The notes: generated from the sequence alone by a model not told the origin. A stretch of DNA of 23,105 bases from Ruminococcus sp. UBA4350 (GCA_002394125.1 DGSY01000191.1:1210-24314), one strand, 5' to 3'. Counted from the stretch's first letter, positions 8,253 to 16,370 are shown. Translations and numbers: made by a program.

Positions 8253-8261
8253 ATTATAGCA
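8253..8261 (-). promoter_or_regulatory. Extended -10 promoter of the MATE gene
   Basis: On the minus strand the sequence reads TGCTATAAT, an extended -10 element with a perfect TATAAT (8258-8253). The -35 region is weak (TACCGT at 17-base spacing). It lies upstream of the MITE, so the transcript would carry the MITE hairpin in its leader. Confidence 0.55.
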
Positions 8262-8370
8262 TAAATATCAGGAAAACGGTAGTATCCGGAATCAAAAATC
8301 GACATATTCGCTAAAACATTCCGTTCCTCCGGAAGAATTATCCGACACCCCAACAGCGGAACCCATCTAT

Positions 8371-8394
8371 CACCGGACAGTGCCCGGTGCCGAT
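8371..8394. repeat. Short partial copy (C) of the dispersed stem-loop repeat
   Basis: The 24 bases match the stem-loop head of copy B (22647-22670) at 20 of 24 positions, including the shared CAGTGCCCG and GCCGAT. The compensating arms CACCGG/CCGGTG keep the hairpin. The rest of the element is absent. The surrounding 8262-8460 holds no gene that I can see. Confidence 0.4.
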
Positions 8395-8460
8395 ATCAGA
8401 CCATGCAGCGATATAACACTATTTATATTTCTGTATTCTGAAAAAATTTGCAGACAGGGC

Positions 8461-8489
8461 TTGACAAATCAGAGCAGATGTGTTATAAT
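8461..8489 (+). promoter_or_regulatory. Promoter of the rplJ-rplL operon
   Basis: Perfect consensus TTGACA (8461-8466), 17-base spacer, perfect TATAAT (8484-8489). This is the strongest promoter in the window, as expected for ribosomal protein genes. Confidence 0.95.
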
Positions 8490-8495
8490 AAACAG

Positions 8496-8669
8496 GCTTG
8501 AATGAATCAGACGAATCCCGTATTCCAAAGACAGCAGGCAGCCGCAAGGCATAAGTCCGGCCGAGGAGTGCCGGTCGTTCCGTTTAATACTGGAACTCCG
8601 CCTCTCCGCTTTTCGGGAGAGGCTATTTTATTGCCTCCGTTTCGCAGATTCATCGGCTATCAAAGATCC
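8496..8669 (+). ncRNA. Ribosomal protein L10 leader (autoregulatory mRNA structure)
   Basis: The transcribed leader between the promoter and rplJ contains the conserved blocks CAAAGACAGCAGG (8526-8538), GCAAGGCATAAGTCC (8544-8558) and GCCGAGGAGTGCCGG (8560-8574), which are characteristic of the Firmicutes L10 leader. There the L10-(L12) complex binds its own mRNA. It is followed by a terminator hairpin, consistent with attenuation. The boundaries are approximate. Confidence 0.8.
8600..8630 (+). terminator. Attenuator hairpin in the L10 leader
   Basis: Perfect 8-bp stem GCCTCTCC (8600-8607) / GGAGAGGC (8616-8623), followed by a T-rich TATTTTA tract, 54 bases before the rplJ start. The location fits L10-controlled premature termination. 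Confidence 0.8.
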
Positions 8670-8684
8670 GGAGGTGAATCCAAA

Positions 8685-9194
8685 ATGCCAAGTGAAAAGG
8701 TTTTGCAGGCAAAACAGGCAAAGGTCGATGCGCTCACCGAGCAGCTCAAGAAGGCTTCTGCCTGCGTGCTGGTAGACTACAAGGGCATCAATGTCGCAGA
8801 CGACACCAAGCTCCGTAAGGAACTGCGTGAGGCCGGCGTCACCTACTCTGTGCAGAAGAATACCCTGATCCGTCTTGCTATGCACAACATCGGCTTTGAA
8901 CAGTTTGACAGCGTGCTGGAAGGCACGACTGCAATCGCAATCAGCGAGGGCGACCAGACTGTTGCAGCCCGCATCCTCGGCGAATACGCTGAGAAGTCCA
9001 ACGGCAAATTCAGCCTGAAGGCTGGCTTTGTTGACGGTGAGTTCTTCGACGCTGCTCAGGTCGTTGCACTCTCCAAGATCCCGTCCAAGGAAGTTCTGCT
9101 CGCACAGCTCGTCGGCTCTCTCCAGGGACCGATCCAGAAGCTCGCTGCTACGCTGCAGGCACTCGTGGACAAGAAGAACGAAGAGGCTGCTTAA
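8685..9194 (+). CDS. rplJ: 50S ribosomal protein L10
   Basis: A 169-residue protein forming the base of the ribosomal stalk, which binds 23S rRNA and the L7/L12 dimers. The sequence has the family pattern: MPSEKVLQAKQAKVDALTEQ, then ACVLVDYKGINVADDTKLRKELREAGVTYSVQKNTLIRLA, the 'LEGTTAIAISEGD' loop, and a C-terminal L12-binding helix (SLQGPIQKLAATLQALVDKKNEE). The start is ATG 8685-8687, with GGAGGTG 8 bases upstream. The frame stays open upstream through the leader, but that part is RNA structure, not protein. rplL follows after 55 bases. L10 is expected to repress the operon through the leader. Confidence 0.98.
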   Translation: MPSEKVLQAKQAKVDALTEQLKKASACVLVDYKGINVADDTKLRKELREAGVTYSVQKNTLIRLAMHNIGFEQFDSVLEGTTAIAISEGDQTVAARILGEYAEKSNGKFSLKAGFVDGEFFDAAQVVALSKIPSKEVLLAQLVGSLQGPIQKLAATLQALVDKKNEEAA

Positions 9195-9249
9195 TCAGAA
9201 AGCCGCCTGAATCCGAAATTTTAATTATTATTTGTAAAGGAGAATTATC

Positions 9250-9621
9250 ATGGCTTCCGAGAAGACAATGAAGTTTATTGAAGATATCAAGGCTCTCTCC
9301 GTTCTCGAGCTGGCAGAGCTGGTCGAGGCAATCCAGGAGGAGTTCGGTGTTACCGCTGTTGTTGCAGCAGCAGGTCCGGCAGCAGGCGCAGGCGCAGCTG
9401 CTGAGGCAGAGAAGACTGAGTTCGACATCGTTCTCAAGTCCTTCGGCGATTCCAAGATGAACGTTATCAAGGCTGTTAAGGACGTTCTCGGTCTCGGCCT
9501 GAAGGAAGCAAAGGCTGCTGTTGAGGCTCTCGGCACTCTGAAGGAGGCTGCTCCGAAGGCAGAGGCTGAAGAGGTCAAGAAGAAGCTCGAAGAGGCCGGC
9601 GCTACCATCGAGCTGAAGTAA
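9250..9621 (+). CDS. rplL: 50S ribosomal protein L7/L12
   Basis: A 123-residue acidic stalk protein that recruits translation factors. It has an N-terminal dimerisation helix (SVLELAELVEAIQEEFGV), a long Ala/Gly-rich hinge (VVAAAGPAAGAGAAAEAEK, about 36-54) and the conserved C-terminal domain (EFDIVLKSFGDSKMNVIKAV...GLGLKEAKAAVEALGTLKE). Its length is normal. The start ATG is preceded by AAAGGAG. It is cotranscribed with rplJ and ends at a strong terminator. Codon use is strongly biased, as in highly expressed genes. Confidence 0.99.
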   Translation: MASEKTMKFIEDIKALSVLELAELVEAIQEEFGVTAVVAAAGPAAGAGAAAEAEKTEFDIVLKSFGDSKMNVIKAVKDVLGLGLKEAKAAVEALGTLKEAAPKAEAEEVKKKLEEAGATIELK

Positions 9622-9640
9622 TTTTACTTCTGTCTATGAG

Positions 9641-9678
9641 AAAGGCTGCATATCCTTCGCGGATATGCAGCCTTTTTT
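9641..9678 (+). terminator. Terminator of the rplJL operon
   Basis: A perfect 15-bp stem, AAAGGCTGCATATCC / GGATATGCAGCCTTT, with a 5-base loop and six T in total, 20 bases after the rplL stop. Confidence 0.96.
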
Positions 9679-9744
9679 GCGCGGTAGAATTGGATAATCA
9701 GGGAGTCTGCAATTCGTCCCCGGCGATGTCACCCAGAAAGTTTG

Positions 9745-9862
9745 CGGGTTCTTAGGGCAGAGCCCTAAGCCGCACTTCGCAGAGTGCGGAACTCCCCCGC
9801 GTTCCGAAAGCGAGGAAATAGGGCGCATGGGGGAAGCAACCCCCTTCGGGGTTGCTTCCCCC
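9745..9862. repeat. Cluster of three perfect hairpins in intergenic DNA
   Basis: In 120 bases there are CTTAGGGC/GCCCTAAG (9751-9769), CCGCACT/AGTGCGG (9770-9789) and a 15-bp perfect stem GGGGGAAGCAACCCC / GGGGTTGCTTCCCCC (9829-9862, 4-base loop). None has a T-tract after it. This is not the terminator of rplL (already placed) and is too far from the fucosidase stop (9933) to be an ordinary one. It could be a REP/MITE-like element. Confidence 0.55.
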
Positions 9863-9932
9863 CATTCACCGATCTTTTGCACCGCTGAATGCAGAGACAC
9901 AAAATGCAAGCACTTATCTATAACCCCCAGAT

Positions 9933-12900
9933 TCAAATCATGCCTTTCAGCAGGCTCAGGTCTGCCGCTGTGATCTTCCCGTCACCGTTCAGATCGGCTC
10001 GCGCCGCCTGCTCCGCCGTCAGCGCCTTTTTCGTCAGCAGATGGTTCAGCATCAGCACGGCATCCTGCGCATCGGTATTGCCGTCATCGTTGAGATCGCC
10101 GGTGGACTTGCCCGCCTTGAATGTGAAGCTGTCCGCATTCATCAGGAAGCCGTCCCCGCCCTCGAACACCAGATACAGCGTATGCACGCCCGCAGCGCCG
10201 GAGACCTCACAGGTGAACTGCTTGAAATCCGTCCAGCCGTCCGTACCGCTGACCGCGCAGCTGCCGATCTTCTTTCCGGTCGGGGAATCCAGCCGCAGGG
10301 TGATAGTTCCGCCATCGGACGCGCTGCCCGCCTGCACGGAAAATTCCTCCGCACCCGCGCCGAAATCCATGCGCTTGAATGCGATATAATCGCCGTTCTG
10401 GATATAGCCGACATCCATGCCGCCGTTTTCGAGCTGCTCCGTCTGAATGCCGGACTGCCGGTCGAAGCTCTCCGCCTCAACGGTCTCATATGGCGAGCGC
10501 GTCGGCTCCGGCTCGTCGGAAATGCCCCAGAGCGCGATCTCGTTGATCTGCGTCTTGCCGCCGCCGTACTGCGCCGGTTCCGAGACCTCCACGCGCACAT
10601 AATTCGCTTCGATATTGTCCAGCACACCGCTGACGATATTCTTTGAATTGCCATTGACTGTCACGCTGCTGTCATATGTCTTGCCGTGATCGCGGCTGAA
10701 GCTGAGCTTCAGGGCGCGGGCATTGTCCTTCTGATCCCCGCTGATGCCGGCAAGACTGATATCCCAGCGGCAAAGCGTATAGGTGTCATTATCCTTGCGC
10801 TGCACTTTTTTGCCCTGATTCAGGTCGATCTCAATATACGCGCTGCCGCTTGCAGAATGCGAATCATTCCACGCAGTCGCATCGGAGCCGTCCACGGCAT
10901 ACCGTGATGAGCGAGCCGAATCGTCGGACATTGCATCCGTCGATGCGTAAACCGATCTGTCCCTCGCGACATTGCGCAGCGCATCGGCATCGGTCACTTC
11001 GAGATCGCTGCTGATAATATAGGTCTTTCCCTTTTCGGTCGGGAAGCTGACCGTCTCGCCCTGACAGGAGACCGTGCAGACATTGCCGTTCTTTGAATAC
11101 ACAGATGCGGAAACGAGCTGTCCGCCCGACCAGTCCTGATCGACCGTGAAGCCGCCGCGGGCGCAGAGTCCGTAGGCATGGCCGGTATTCCATTGCTCCG
11201 GGAGTGCGGGCAGCAGCTTGATGACATCATCATGGCTTTGCAGCAGCATCTCCGCCACGCCGGAGGTGAAGCCGAAATTGCCGTCGATCTGGAAGGGCGG
11301 ATGCGCATCCCAGAGATTGTCGTAGAGTCTGCCGGAATTGCCGACCGGCGAGACCAGCAGCCTGACGAGATTATATGCGTGCGGGCCGTCCTCCAGACGC
11401 GCCCAGCAGTTGAGCTTCCAGCCCTCGGACCAGCCGGTTCCCGCATCGCCGCGCGCATTCAGGCTGACCGCCGCTGCCTCGGCAAACTGTGCAGTATCGC
11501 CCTTGGAGATCACCTGACCGGGGAACAGATCGTACATATGCGAAATATGACGGTTCTGCTCGTTTTTCGCATCCCAGTCAAATGCCCATTCCTGAATCTG
11601 TCCCCAGCTTCCGATCGTCGGCGGCTTGATCGCATTCAGCCGGTTTTGCAGCATATCCGTGAACGCATTGCCGCCGGAGAGAATCTCCGCCGCCTCGATC
11701 GTATCCGTAAACAGCGCATGAGAAAGCGCATTGTCCATCGTGACGCCGTAGCTTGTTGCCGCGCCCCTGCCGCCGCTGCCCGCCGGCGTATTGACCTCCG
11801 GCGAAGTACTCGGGAACACGACGGAATAGGTCTGCCCGTCGATCTTCGCCTCCCGCATGATGCTGCTGAGGAACTTCGCGCTGCCCTCGATCACCGGATA
11901 GACCTCCTGCAAATATGCCTCGTCCTGATTGAAGCGGTACGCATCATAGAGCATATCCGAGATCCATGCCGCGCCGGTCGGCCACATTCCCCATGCGCCG
12001 TCGATCGGGCCGGTGCGGTTCCAGAGGTCGGTATTGTGATGCACGACCCAGCCCTCGCTGACGCCGTAGACCTCCTTCGCAGTCTTGTTTCCCTGCGCCT
12101 GTAAGGACTTCGCCTTCTCGACAAACGGCCGGAAGCATTCCTCCAGATTCGTTGTCATCGCCGGCCAATAGTTCATTTCGTAGTTGATATTTGTTGTGTA
12201 TTTGCAGCCCCATGCCGGATCGCGGAATTTGTTCCAGATGCCCTGCAAATTCATCGGCTCGGAATCGCGGGATGCGCTGATCATCATGTATCTGCCGTAC
12301 TGGAAGACCAGCTCCGCGAGCTTCGGATCATTGTTCCGGCCGAATTCCGAGATGCGCTGCGGGATCGGCTTTTCGTTGTTGCTGCCGTCGCCGCCCAGCT
12401 CGACATCCACGCGGTCAAACAGTTCGGTATAATCCGCCTCATGCGCTTCGTACAGTTCATCATAGGACTTCGCCGCAGCCGCCGCGAGATCGTCCGCCGC
12501 CATGCCCTTTTCGTCTGCATTGCAGGTCGCATAGTCCACGAAATTCGTGCGGACAGATGTCAGCACCAGCACGGAATCCGCGCCGCTGACACGGATCTTT
12601 CCGCCCTCTGCGCTGACCGTTCCGCCGGTCGGGATCAGCTTTGTGCGCGTCGAGAACCAGACCGCAAAGGGCATCCCGTAGCCGCTGTCGCCGTGACCAT
12701 TCATCACGAGCGTGTCATTCCCGTCGGTCGTAACGGTGAACTGATTCTCCAGCGAGCAGTCATAGGAGGCTGTCAGCGAAACGCCGCCTTTCTCCGCGCA
12801 GGAGATCCGCGTGACCAGAACCTGATCCGGATGACTGACAAAGCTCTCGCGAGTATACTGCTTTCCGCCGCAGCTGTAAGAGCAGCCCGCAGCGGCGGTA

Positions 12901-13406
12901 TTGAGGTCGAGATGCCGCTCATAGCCGGAGACATCGCGGTGACCGGTATCGAGATTCAGCGTGCCGACGGACTGATATTTCGCCATGCCGCCGCCGATCA
13001 TCGAATTGCTGATCGTGCCGTCCGCGCCCTTGAAATCGCCGGAGAGCATCTGCTGCCAGCAGCGCTCCATCGTATCGGCGGAGACGGTCTTGTTATTCGA
13101 GCCGGGGCCGCCGCTCCAGAAGGTCGCCTCATTGAGGTCGAAGCGCTCGGTCGGGCAGTTGCCGTAGACCATCGCACCGATGCGGCCGTTGCCGAGCGGC
13201 AGCGCTTTGTAAAAGGATTCGTCATTGTCCCACGCATTGCCGGAGAATTTCGTTCCGGCGCTGCTGCTGTAATGCATGATGAGATCGCTGTCGGATGATG
13301 CAGCGGCCGCCGGCACCGCATTCCGCGGCGGGATCCCCTGCATCTGCGCTGCGGTCAGCAATACAGCGCACAGTACAGCTGTCATTCTGGTTCCTGTGAT
13401 CTTCAT
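9933..13406 (-). CDS. Secreted GH95 alpha-L-fucosidase with F5/8-type C, CBM6 and dockerin domains
   Basis: A 1157-residue cellulosomal enzyme expected to remove terminal alpha-1,2-fucose (or alpha-L-galactose) from glycans such as xyloglucan. Layout: signal peptide (1-35, ending PAAAA), GH95 module (about 40-800), an F5/8 type C/CBM32-like domain (about 808-961), CBM6 (about 972-1097, starting YETVEAESFD and containing VGYIQNGDYIAF), and a C-terminal type I dockerin (1103-1157) with two calcium loops, DLNDDGNTDAQD and DLNGDGKITAAD. GH95 hallmarks are TNINYEMNYWPA (405-416; N406/N408 match the catalytic asparagines of the family), SPEVN (E537, probable acid) and FQIDGNFG (D708). The residue assignments are by motif, not alignment. 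The start is ATG 13404-13406 with GGGGG upstream; it yields the signal peptide. It is divergent from the araC-type gene, which may control it. Confidence 0.93.
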   Translation of the reverse strand: MKITGTRMTAVLCAVLLTAAQMQGIPPRNAVPAAAASSDSDLIMHYSSSAGTKFSGNAWDNDESFYKALPLGNGRIGAMVYGNCPTERFDLNEATFWSGGPGSNNKTVSADTMERCWQQMLSGDFKGADGTISNSMIGGGMAKYQSVGTLNLDTGHRDVSGYERHLDLNTAAAGCSYSCGGKQYTRESFVSHPDQVLVTRISCAEKGGVSLTASYDCSLENQFTVTTDGNDTLVMNGHGDSGYGMPFAVWFSTRTKLIPTGGTVSAEGGKIRVSGADSVLVLTSVRTNFVDYATCNADEKGMAADDLAAAAAKSYDELYEAHEADYTELFDRVDVELGGDGSNNEKPIPQRISEFGRNNDPKLAELVFQYGRYMMISASRDSEPMNLQGIWNKFRDPAWGCKYTTNINYEMNYWPAMTTNLEECFRPFVEKAKSLQAQGNKTAKEVYGVSEGWVVHHNTDLWNRTGPIDGAWGMWPTGAAWISDMLYDAYRFNQDEAYLQEVYPVIEGSAKFLSSIMREAKIDGQTYSVVFPSTSPEVNTPAGSGGRGAATSYGVTMDNALSHALFTDTIEAAEILSGGNAFTDMLQNRLNAIKPPTIGSWGQIQEWAFDWDAKNEQNRHISHMYDLFPGQVISKGDTAQFAEAAAVSLNARGDAGTGWSEGWKLNCWARLEDGPHAYNLVRLLVSPVGNSGRLYDNLWDAHPPFQIDGNFGFTSGVAEMLLQSHDDVIKLLPALPEQWNTGHAYGLCARGGFTVDQDWSGGQLVSASVYSKNGNVCTVSCQGETVSFPTEKGKTYIISSDLEVTDADALRNVARDRSVYASTDAMSDDSARSSRYAVDGSDATAWNDSHSASGSAYIEIDLNQGKKVQRKDNDTYTLCRWDISLAGISGDQKDNARALKLSFSRDHGKTYDSSVTVNGNSKNIVSGVLDNIEANYVRVEVSEPAQYGGGKTQINEIALWGISDEPEPTRSPYETVEAESFDRQSGIQTEQLENGGMDVGYIQNGDYIAFKRMDFGAGAEEFSVQAGSASDGGTITLRLDSPTGKKIGSCAVSGTDGWTDFKQFTCEVSGAAGVHTLYLVFEGGDGFLMNADSFTFKAGKSTGDLNDDGNTDAQDAVLMLNHLLTKKALTAEQAARADLNGDGKITAADLSLLKGMI

Positions 13407-13467
13407 AATATTACCCCCTGTATTGATTCCCCCGGATGTGAGCATTCTGTATATTGCTCCAAGGTAA

Positions 13468-13496
13468 ATTATAACAGATATTTTATCGGCGTGCAA
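13468..13496 (-). promoter_or_regulatory. Promoter of the GH95 fucosidase gene
   Basis: On the minus strand TTGCAC (13496-13491), 17-base spacer, TATAAT (13473-13468). The -10 lies about 60 bases upstream of the ATG. Confidence 0.85.
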
Positions 13497-13538
13497 TGAA
13501 AAATATGTATATTTACAGTACAAAATAACGGTATTTCT

Positions 13539-13615
13539 CCGATGCGGGGATGATTTTTCATCGGCAACCTGCACATTTTCCCGCTTGCTGTTTGTGCATT
13601 TTGCAGTATTTTGCG
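13539..13615. promoter_or_regulatory. Candidate operator region between the fucosidase and araC-type promoters
   Basis: Between the two divergent promoters lie an interrupted palindrome CCGATG...CATCGG (13539-13564), TGCACATTTT (13570-13579), TGTGCATTTTGCA (13593-13605) and ATTTTGCG (13608-13615). The last two repeat ATTTTGCR one helical turn apart. AraC-family proteins bind such direct repeats. The link to the adjacent regulator is inferred. Confidence 0.4.
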
Positions 13616-13645
13616 TCTGAAAGGTCAATAATTGCGAAAATCCTC

Positions 13646-13674
13646 TTTACATTTTTCAGATTTTGCGATATAAT
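13646..13674 (+). promoter_or_regulatory. Promoter of the AraC-type regulator
   Basis: TTTACA (13646-13651), 17-base spacer, perfect TATAAT (13669-13674), 70 bases upstream of the GTG start. Confidence 0.85.
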
Positions 13675-13743
13675 AATAAATAATAGTATGATGTGATTCT
13701 ATTGTCCGGCGCTTTTCATCAAAGCCGAAAGGAGGGCTGTACT

Positions 13744-14658
13744 GTGATCAAGAATCTTTCCGGAGAATACGAGACCGTAGAATACGAAAACAAACGGTTC
13801 GTCATGCTCTATGACAATGTTGAGACAGAGTATTATCCGACGCACTGGCATACCGCGGTCGAGATCATCATGCCGCTGGAAAATAATTTTACTGTCCTCA
13901 CCGGCGACAAGCAGTTCGACCTGCACGAGCGCGATGTCATCATCATCCCGCCCGGCGAGCTGCATACCCTGCCGGAATATCCCGGCCGCCGCATCATTTT
14001 CCAGTGCAGTCAGGATGTGCTGAACGGCAATCCCGCGCTCGAAGCGGTCATGCCGCTGTTCAATTCAACCTTCGTCATCACGCCGGAGCTTGACCGCGAG
14101 CTTTCGCTCCGTGCGCAGCGCTGTATGCTGAATATCTATACGCATTATTATGAGGAATCCGCCATTTCGGATGTCCGCATCTATGCCGACCTCATCGACC
14201 TGCTGGTCGCTGTCCGTGAGCAGCAGCTGCATCAGGCCATGCATTCGATGAGCGCCGACAAGGACAAGATGCTGCAATACAACGAGAAATTCCAGCAGGT
14301 GCTGAAATACATCGACCAGAACTATATGTACGAGATCTCGCTGGATACGCTCGCGGATATCGCAGGCTACAGCAAATTCCACTTCTCGCGCCTGTTCAAG
14401 CAGTACAATGCGATGTCCTATCTCCAGTACATCAATATCCGCAGGACACGCGCTGCGGAGGCGCTGCTGCTCGATCCGACGATCCCGATCACAGAGGTCG
14501 CTATGCGCGCCGGATTCACCAGTCTCTCGACCTTCAACCGGATCTTCAAAGAGATCAAGCACTGCACGCCGTCGAATTTCCAGCGGATGTACCGTTCCAC
14601 CGGCGATGTCCCGCCGCCGGAGCACGCACCCGCACAGCGTCCCGCACCGCGCACATAA
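13744..14658 (+). CDS. AraC-family transcriptional regulator with cupin sensor domain
   Basis: A 304-residue regulator. The N-terminal half is an AraC-type cupin: HWHTAVEIIMPLENNFTVLTG (34-54) and DVIIIPPGELHTL (64-76), with the histidines of the effector pocket. The C-terminal part (about 183-285) is the double HTH: ISLDTLADIAGYSKFHFSRLFKQY, then ITEVAMRAGFTSLSTFNRIFKEIKHCTPSNFQRMYR, the classic AraC signature. The tail is Pro-rich. The start is GTG (13744-13746), with GGAGG 8 bases upstream; an ORF extension further upstream has no ribosome site. Being divergent from the fucosidase gene, it is probably a sugar-responsive activator of it, perhaps also of the serpin and esterase genes downstream. 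The ligand is unknown. Confidence 0.93.
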   Translation: MIKNLSGEYETVEYENKRFVMLYDNVETEYYPTHWHTAVEIIMPLENNFTVLTGDKQFDLHERDVIIIPPGELHTLPEYPGRRIIFQCSQDVLNGNPALEAVMPLFNSTFVITPELDRELSLRAQRCMLNIYTHYYEESAISDVRIYADLIDLLVAVREQQLHQAMHSMSADKDKMLQYNEKFQQVLKYIDQNYMYEISLDTLADIAGYSKFHFSRLFKQYNAMSYLQYINIRRTRAAEALLLDPTIPITEVAMRAGFTSLSTFNRIFKEIKHCTPSNFQRMYRSTGDVPPPEHAPAQRPAPRT

Positions 14659-14667
14659 GCGTTCATA

Positions 14668-14697
14668 AGCGCCTGCCCGTATCGGCAGGCGCTTTTT
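14668..14697 (+). terminator. Terminator of the AraC-type gene
   Basis: A perfect 10-bp stem AGCGCCTGCC / GGCAGGCGCT with a short loop and five T, 9 bases after the stop codon. Confidence 0.93.
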
Positions 14698-14757
14698 CGC
14701 ACATTCAGCGCGGCAGAATGCACAATATGAGCGGCATATTTTCATGCATTTCGCTGA

Positions 14758-14786
14758 TTGTCCGGCAATGTGCAAAATATTATCAT
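14758..14786 (+). promoter_or_regulatory. Candidate promoter of the serpin gene, with an operator-like motif in the spacer
   Basis: TTGTCC (14758-14763), 17-base spacer, TATCAT (14781-14786). The spacer contains TGTGCAAAAT (14769-14778), a 10-mer that also lies upstream of the esterase gene. The predicted leader is about 75 bases long. A TATAAG at 14821 lacks a -35 box. Confidence 0.5.
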
Positions 14787-14867
14787 AAAACTGTAACAGA
14801 AGCCGCCCGCATTCCGATTGTATAAGTGGAAGCAATTCCGGAACAATACGCTGAAGGAGGTATTTTT

Positions 14868-16370
14868 ATGAAACTCAAAAAACATTTCAGCCTGCTGCTT
14901 GCCGCATCCTTACTCTGCGGCAGCTGCATCATCCCGCAGACCGCCGCCGCAGAGCCGCTGATCTGGGGCGATGTGGATGAAAGCGGTGAGGTCGATGTCT
15001 GCGATGCCGTCCTGCTCTCCCGCTACTATGCGGAGGACTGGTCGGCAGTGGTCTCCGCTTCCGGCAAGCAGGCCGCGGATGTCAACCGCGACGAAAAGAT
15101 CGACGACACGGACATCACGCAGATCCTCTGCTATGTCGCAAAGTTGTGCGATGAGCTCGGCGTTCCGGAAGAATGGAACGAATCGTCCTACAATGCCGTC
15201 AATCTCATCAAGGACATCCCCGTGCAGGATGTCAGCGGCAAAAACACCGATGCTGCATTCCAGAACAGTCAGCTCGCCTTCACTGCCGGTCTCATGAAGG
15301 ATATCATCAAAAATCAGGAGGCGCCGGAAAATCTCATGATCTCACCGCTCTCGATCTCGCTGGCACTCGCAATGACCGCGAACGGCGCAAACGGCAATAC
15401 CAAAGCGGAAATGGAATCCGTCCTCGGCAGCGAGCTGACCATGGACAGTCTGAATCCCTATTACAAGAGCTACGCGGAAAATCTGCCGGATTCGCCGCAA
15501 AGCTCGCTGAAAATTGCCAATTCGATCTGGATCCGCAATGACGAAAACCGCATCAAGGTGCCGGATGCATTCCTGCAAACAACAGCCAATTATTACAAGG
15601 CGGATGTATTCCGTGCGCCGTTCGATGACAGCACCGTCACCGATGTGAACAACTGGGTGAATTATCACACGCACGCCATGATCCCGAAGCTGATCGAGAG
15701 CGTCGATCCGTATGAAGTGATGTATCTCATCAATGCACTGGCCTTTGAAGCGGAATGGATGAAGCCCTATGCCAAGGAGGAAACCGGCGAGGGAAAATTC
15801 ACGCTGGAAAACGGCGAGACCGTCACTGCCGAAATGATGTATTCAGATGAGTATCAGTATATCAGCGATGCGAAGTCAACCGGCTTTATCAAGAATTACG
15901 CCGGCGGCGGCTACAGCTTTGCGGCGATCCTGCCGAATGCGGGCGTCAGCGTGGAGGAGTATCTCAGCGGCATGACCGCAGAATCCGTCTCGGCGCTGCT
16001 CGCAGGCCGCAGCAATGAGTCCGTCAATGCGGCAATGCCGAAATTCTCGTTTGATTACAGCATCAAGCTGAATGACACGCTCACAAGACTCGGAATGCCG
16101 ACCGCCTTCTCGGACGTCGCAGATTTCAGCGCGCTGAATGCGGTTGCGGATAACCCGCTCCATATCGGTCTGGTGCTGCACAAAACACATATCACCGTCG
16201 ATGAACGCGGCACAAAGGCAGGCGCGGTCACACTGGTCGCGATGACAGACGAATGCGTATCCGACCCGCCGAAAACAGTCCGACTTGACCGTCCGTTCGT
16301 ATTCATGATCGTTGACGAAAAGGCAAAGCTGCCGGTCTTCATCGGCTGCGTGCTGGATCCCACCGCATGA
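14868..16370 (+). CDS. Secreted dockerin-serpin (serine protease inhibitor)
   Basis: A 500-residue protein: signal peptide (1-28, ending AAA), N-terminal type I dockerin (about 34-93; loops DVDESGEVDVCD and DVNRDEKIDDTD, the second with E in place of the usual G), then a serpin domain (about 130-499). Serpin features: NLMISPLSISLALAMTANGANGNTKAEM (155-182), the 'VMYLINALAFEAEWMKPY' strand, and the reactive loop (446-463) with the hinge ERGTKAGAVT, whose small residues match inhibitory serpins. It ends RPFVFMIVDEKAKLPVFIGCVLDP. If E446 is P17, P1-P1' falls at E462-C463. Dockerin-serpins are known from cellulosomes (for example C. thermocellum PinA) and are thought to shield the complex from proteases. 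The start ATG has AAGGAGG 7 bases upstream. Confidence 0.95.
   Translation: MKLKKHFSLLLAASLLCGSCIIPQTAAAEPLIWGDVDESGEVDVCDAVLLSRYYAEDWSAVVSASGKQAADVNRDEKIDDTDITQILCYVAKLCDELGVPEEWNESSYNAVNLIKDIPVQDVSGKNTDAAFQNSQLAFTAGLMKDIIKNQEAPENLMISPLSISLALAMTANGANGNTKAEMESVLGSELTMDSLNPYYKSYAENLPDSPQSSLKIANSIWIRNDENRIKVPDAFLQTTANYYKADVFRAPFDDSTVTDVNNWVNYHTHAMIPKLIESVDPYEVMYLINALAFEAEWMKPYAKEETGEGKFTLENGETVTAEMMYSDEYQYISDAKSTGFIKNYAGGGYSFAAILPNAGVSVEEYLSGMTAESVSALLAGRSNESVNAAMPKFSFDYSIKLNDTLTRLGMPTAFSDVADFSALNAVADNPLHIGLVLHKTHITVDERGTKAGAVTLVAMTDECVSDPPKTVRLDRPFVFMIVDEKAKLPVFIGCVLDPTA

Noticed and set aside
8502..8684. N-terminal extension of L10 or a leader peptide
   Set aside because: This frame covers the conserved L10 leader RNA and its attenuator; the ATG at 8685 has a perfect SD and the known L10 N-terminus.
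13407..13628. Extension of the fucosidase upstream of its signal peptide
   Set aside because: It overlaps the promoter (13468-13496) and would hide the signal peptide; the ATG at 13404-13406 has a good ribosome site.
14868..14930. Serpin as a lipoprotein (Cys17/Cys20 near the signal peptide)
   Set aside because: Neither Cys is preceded by a proper lipobox; a normal cleavage site after the Ala-rich segment followed by the dockerin fits better.
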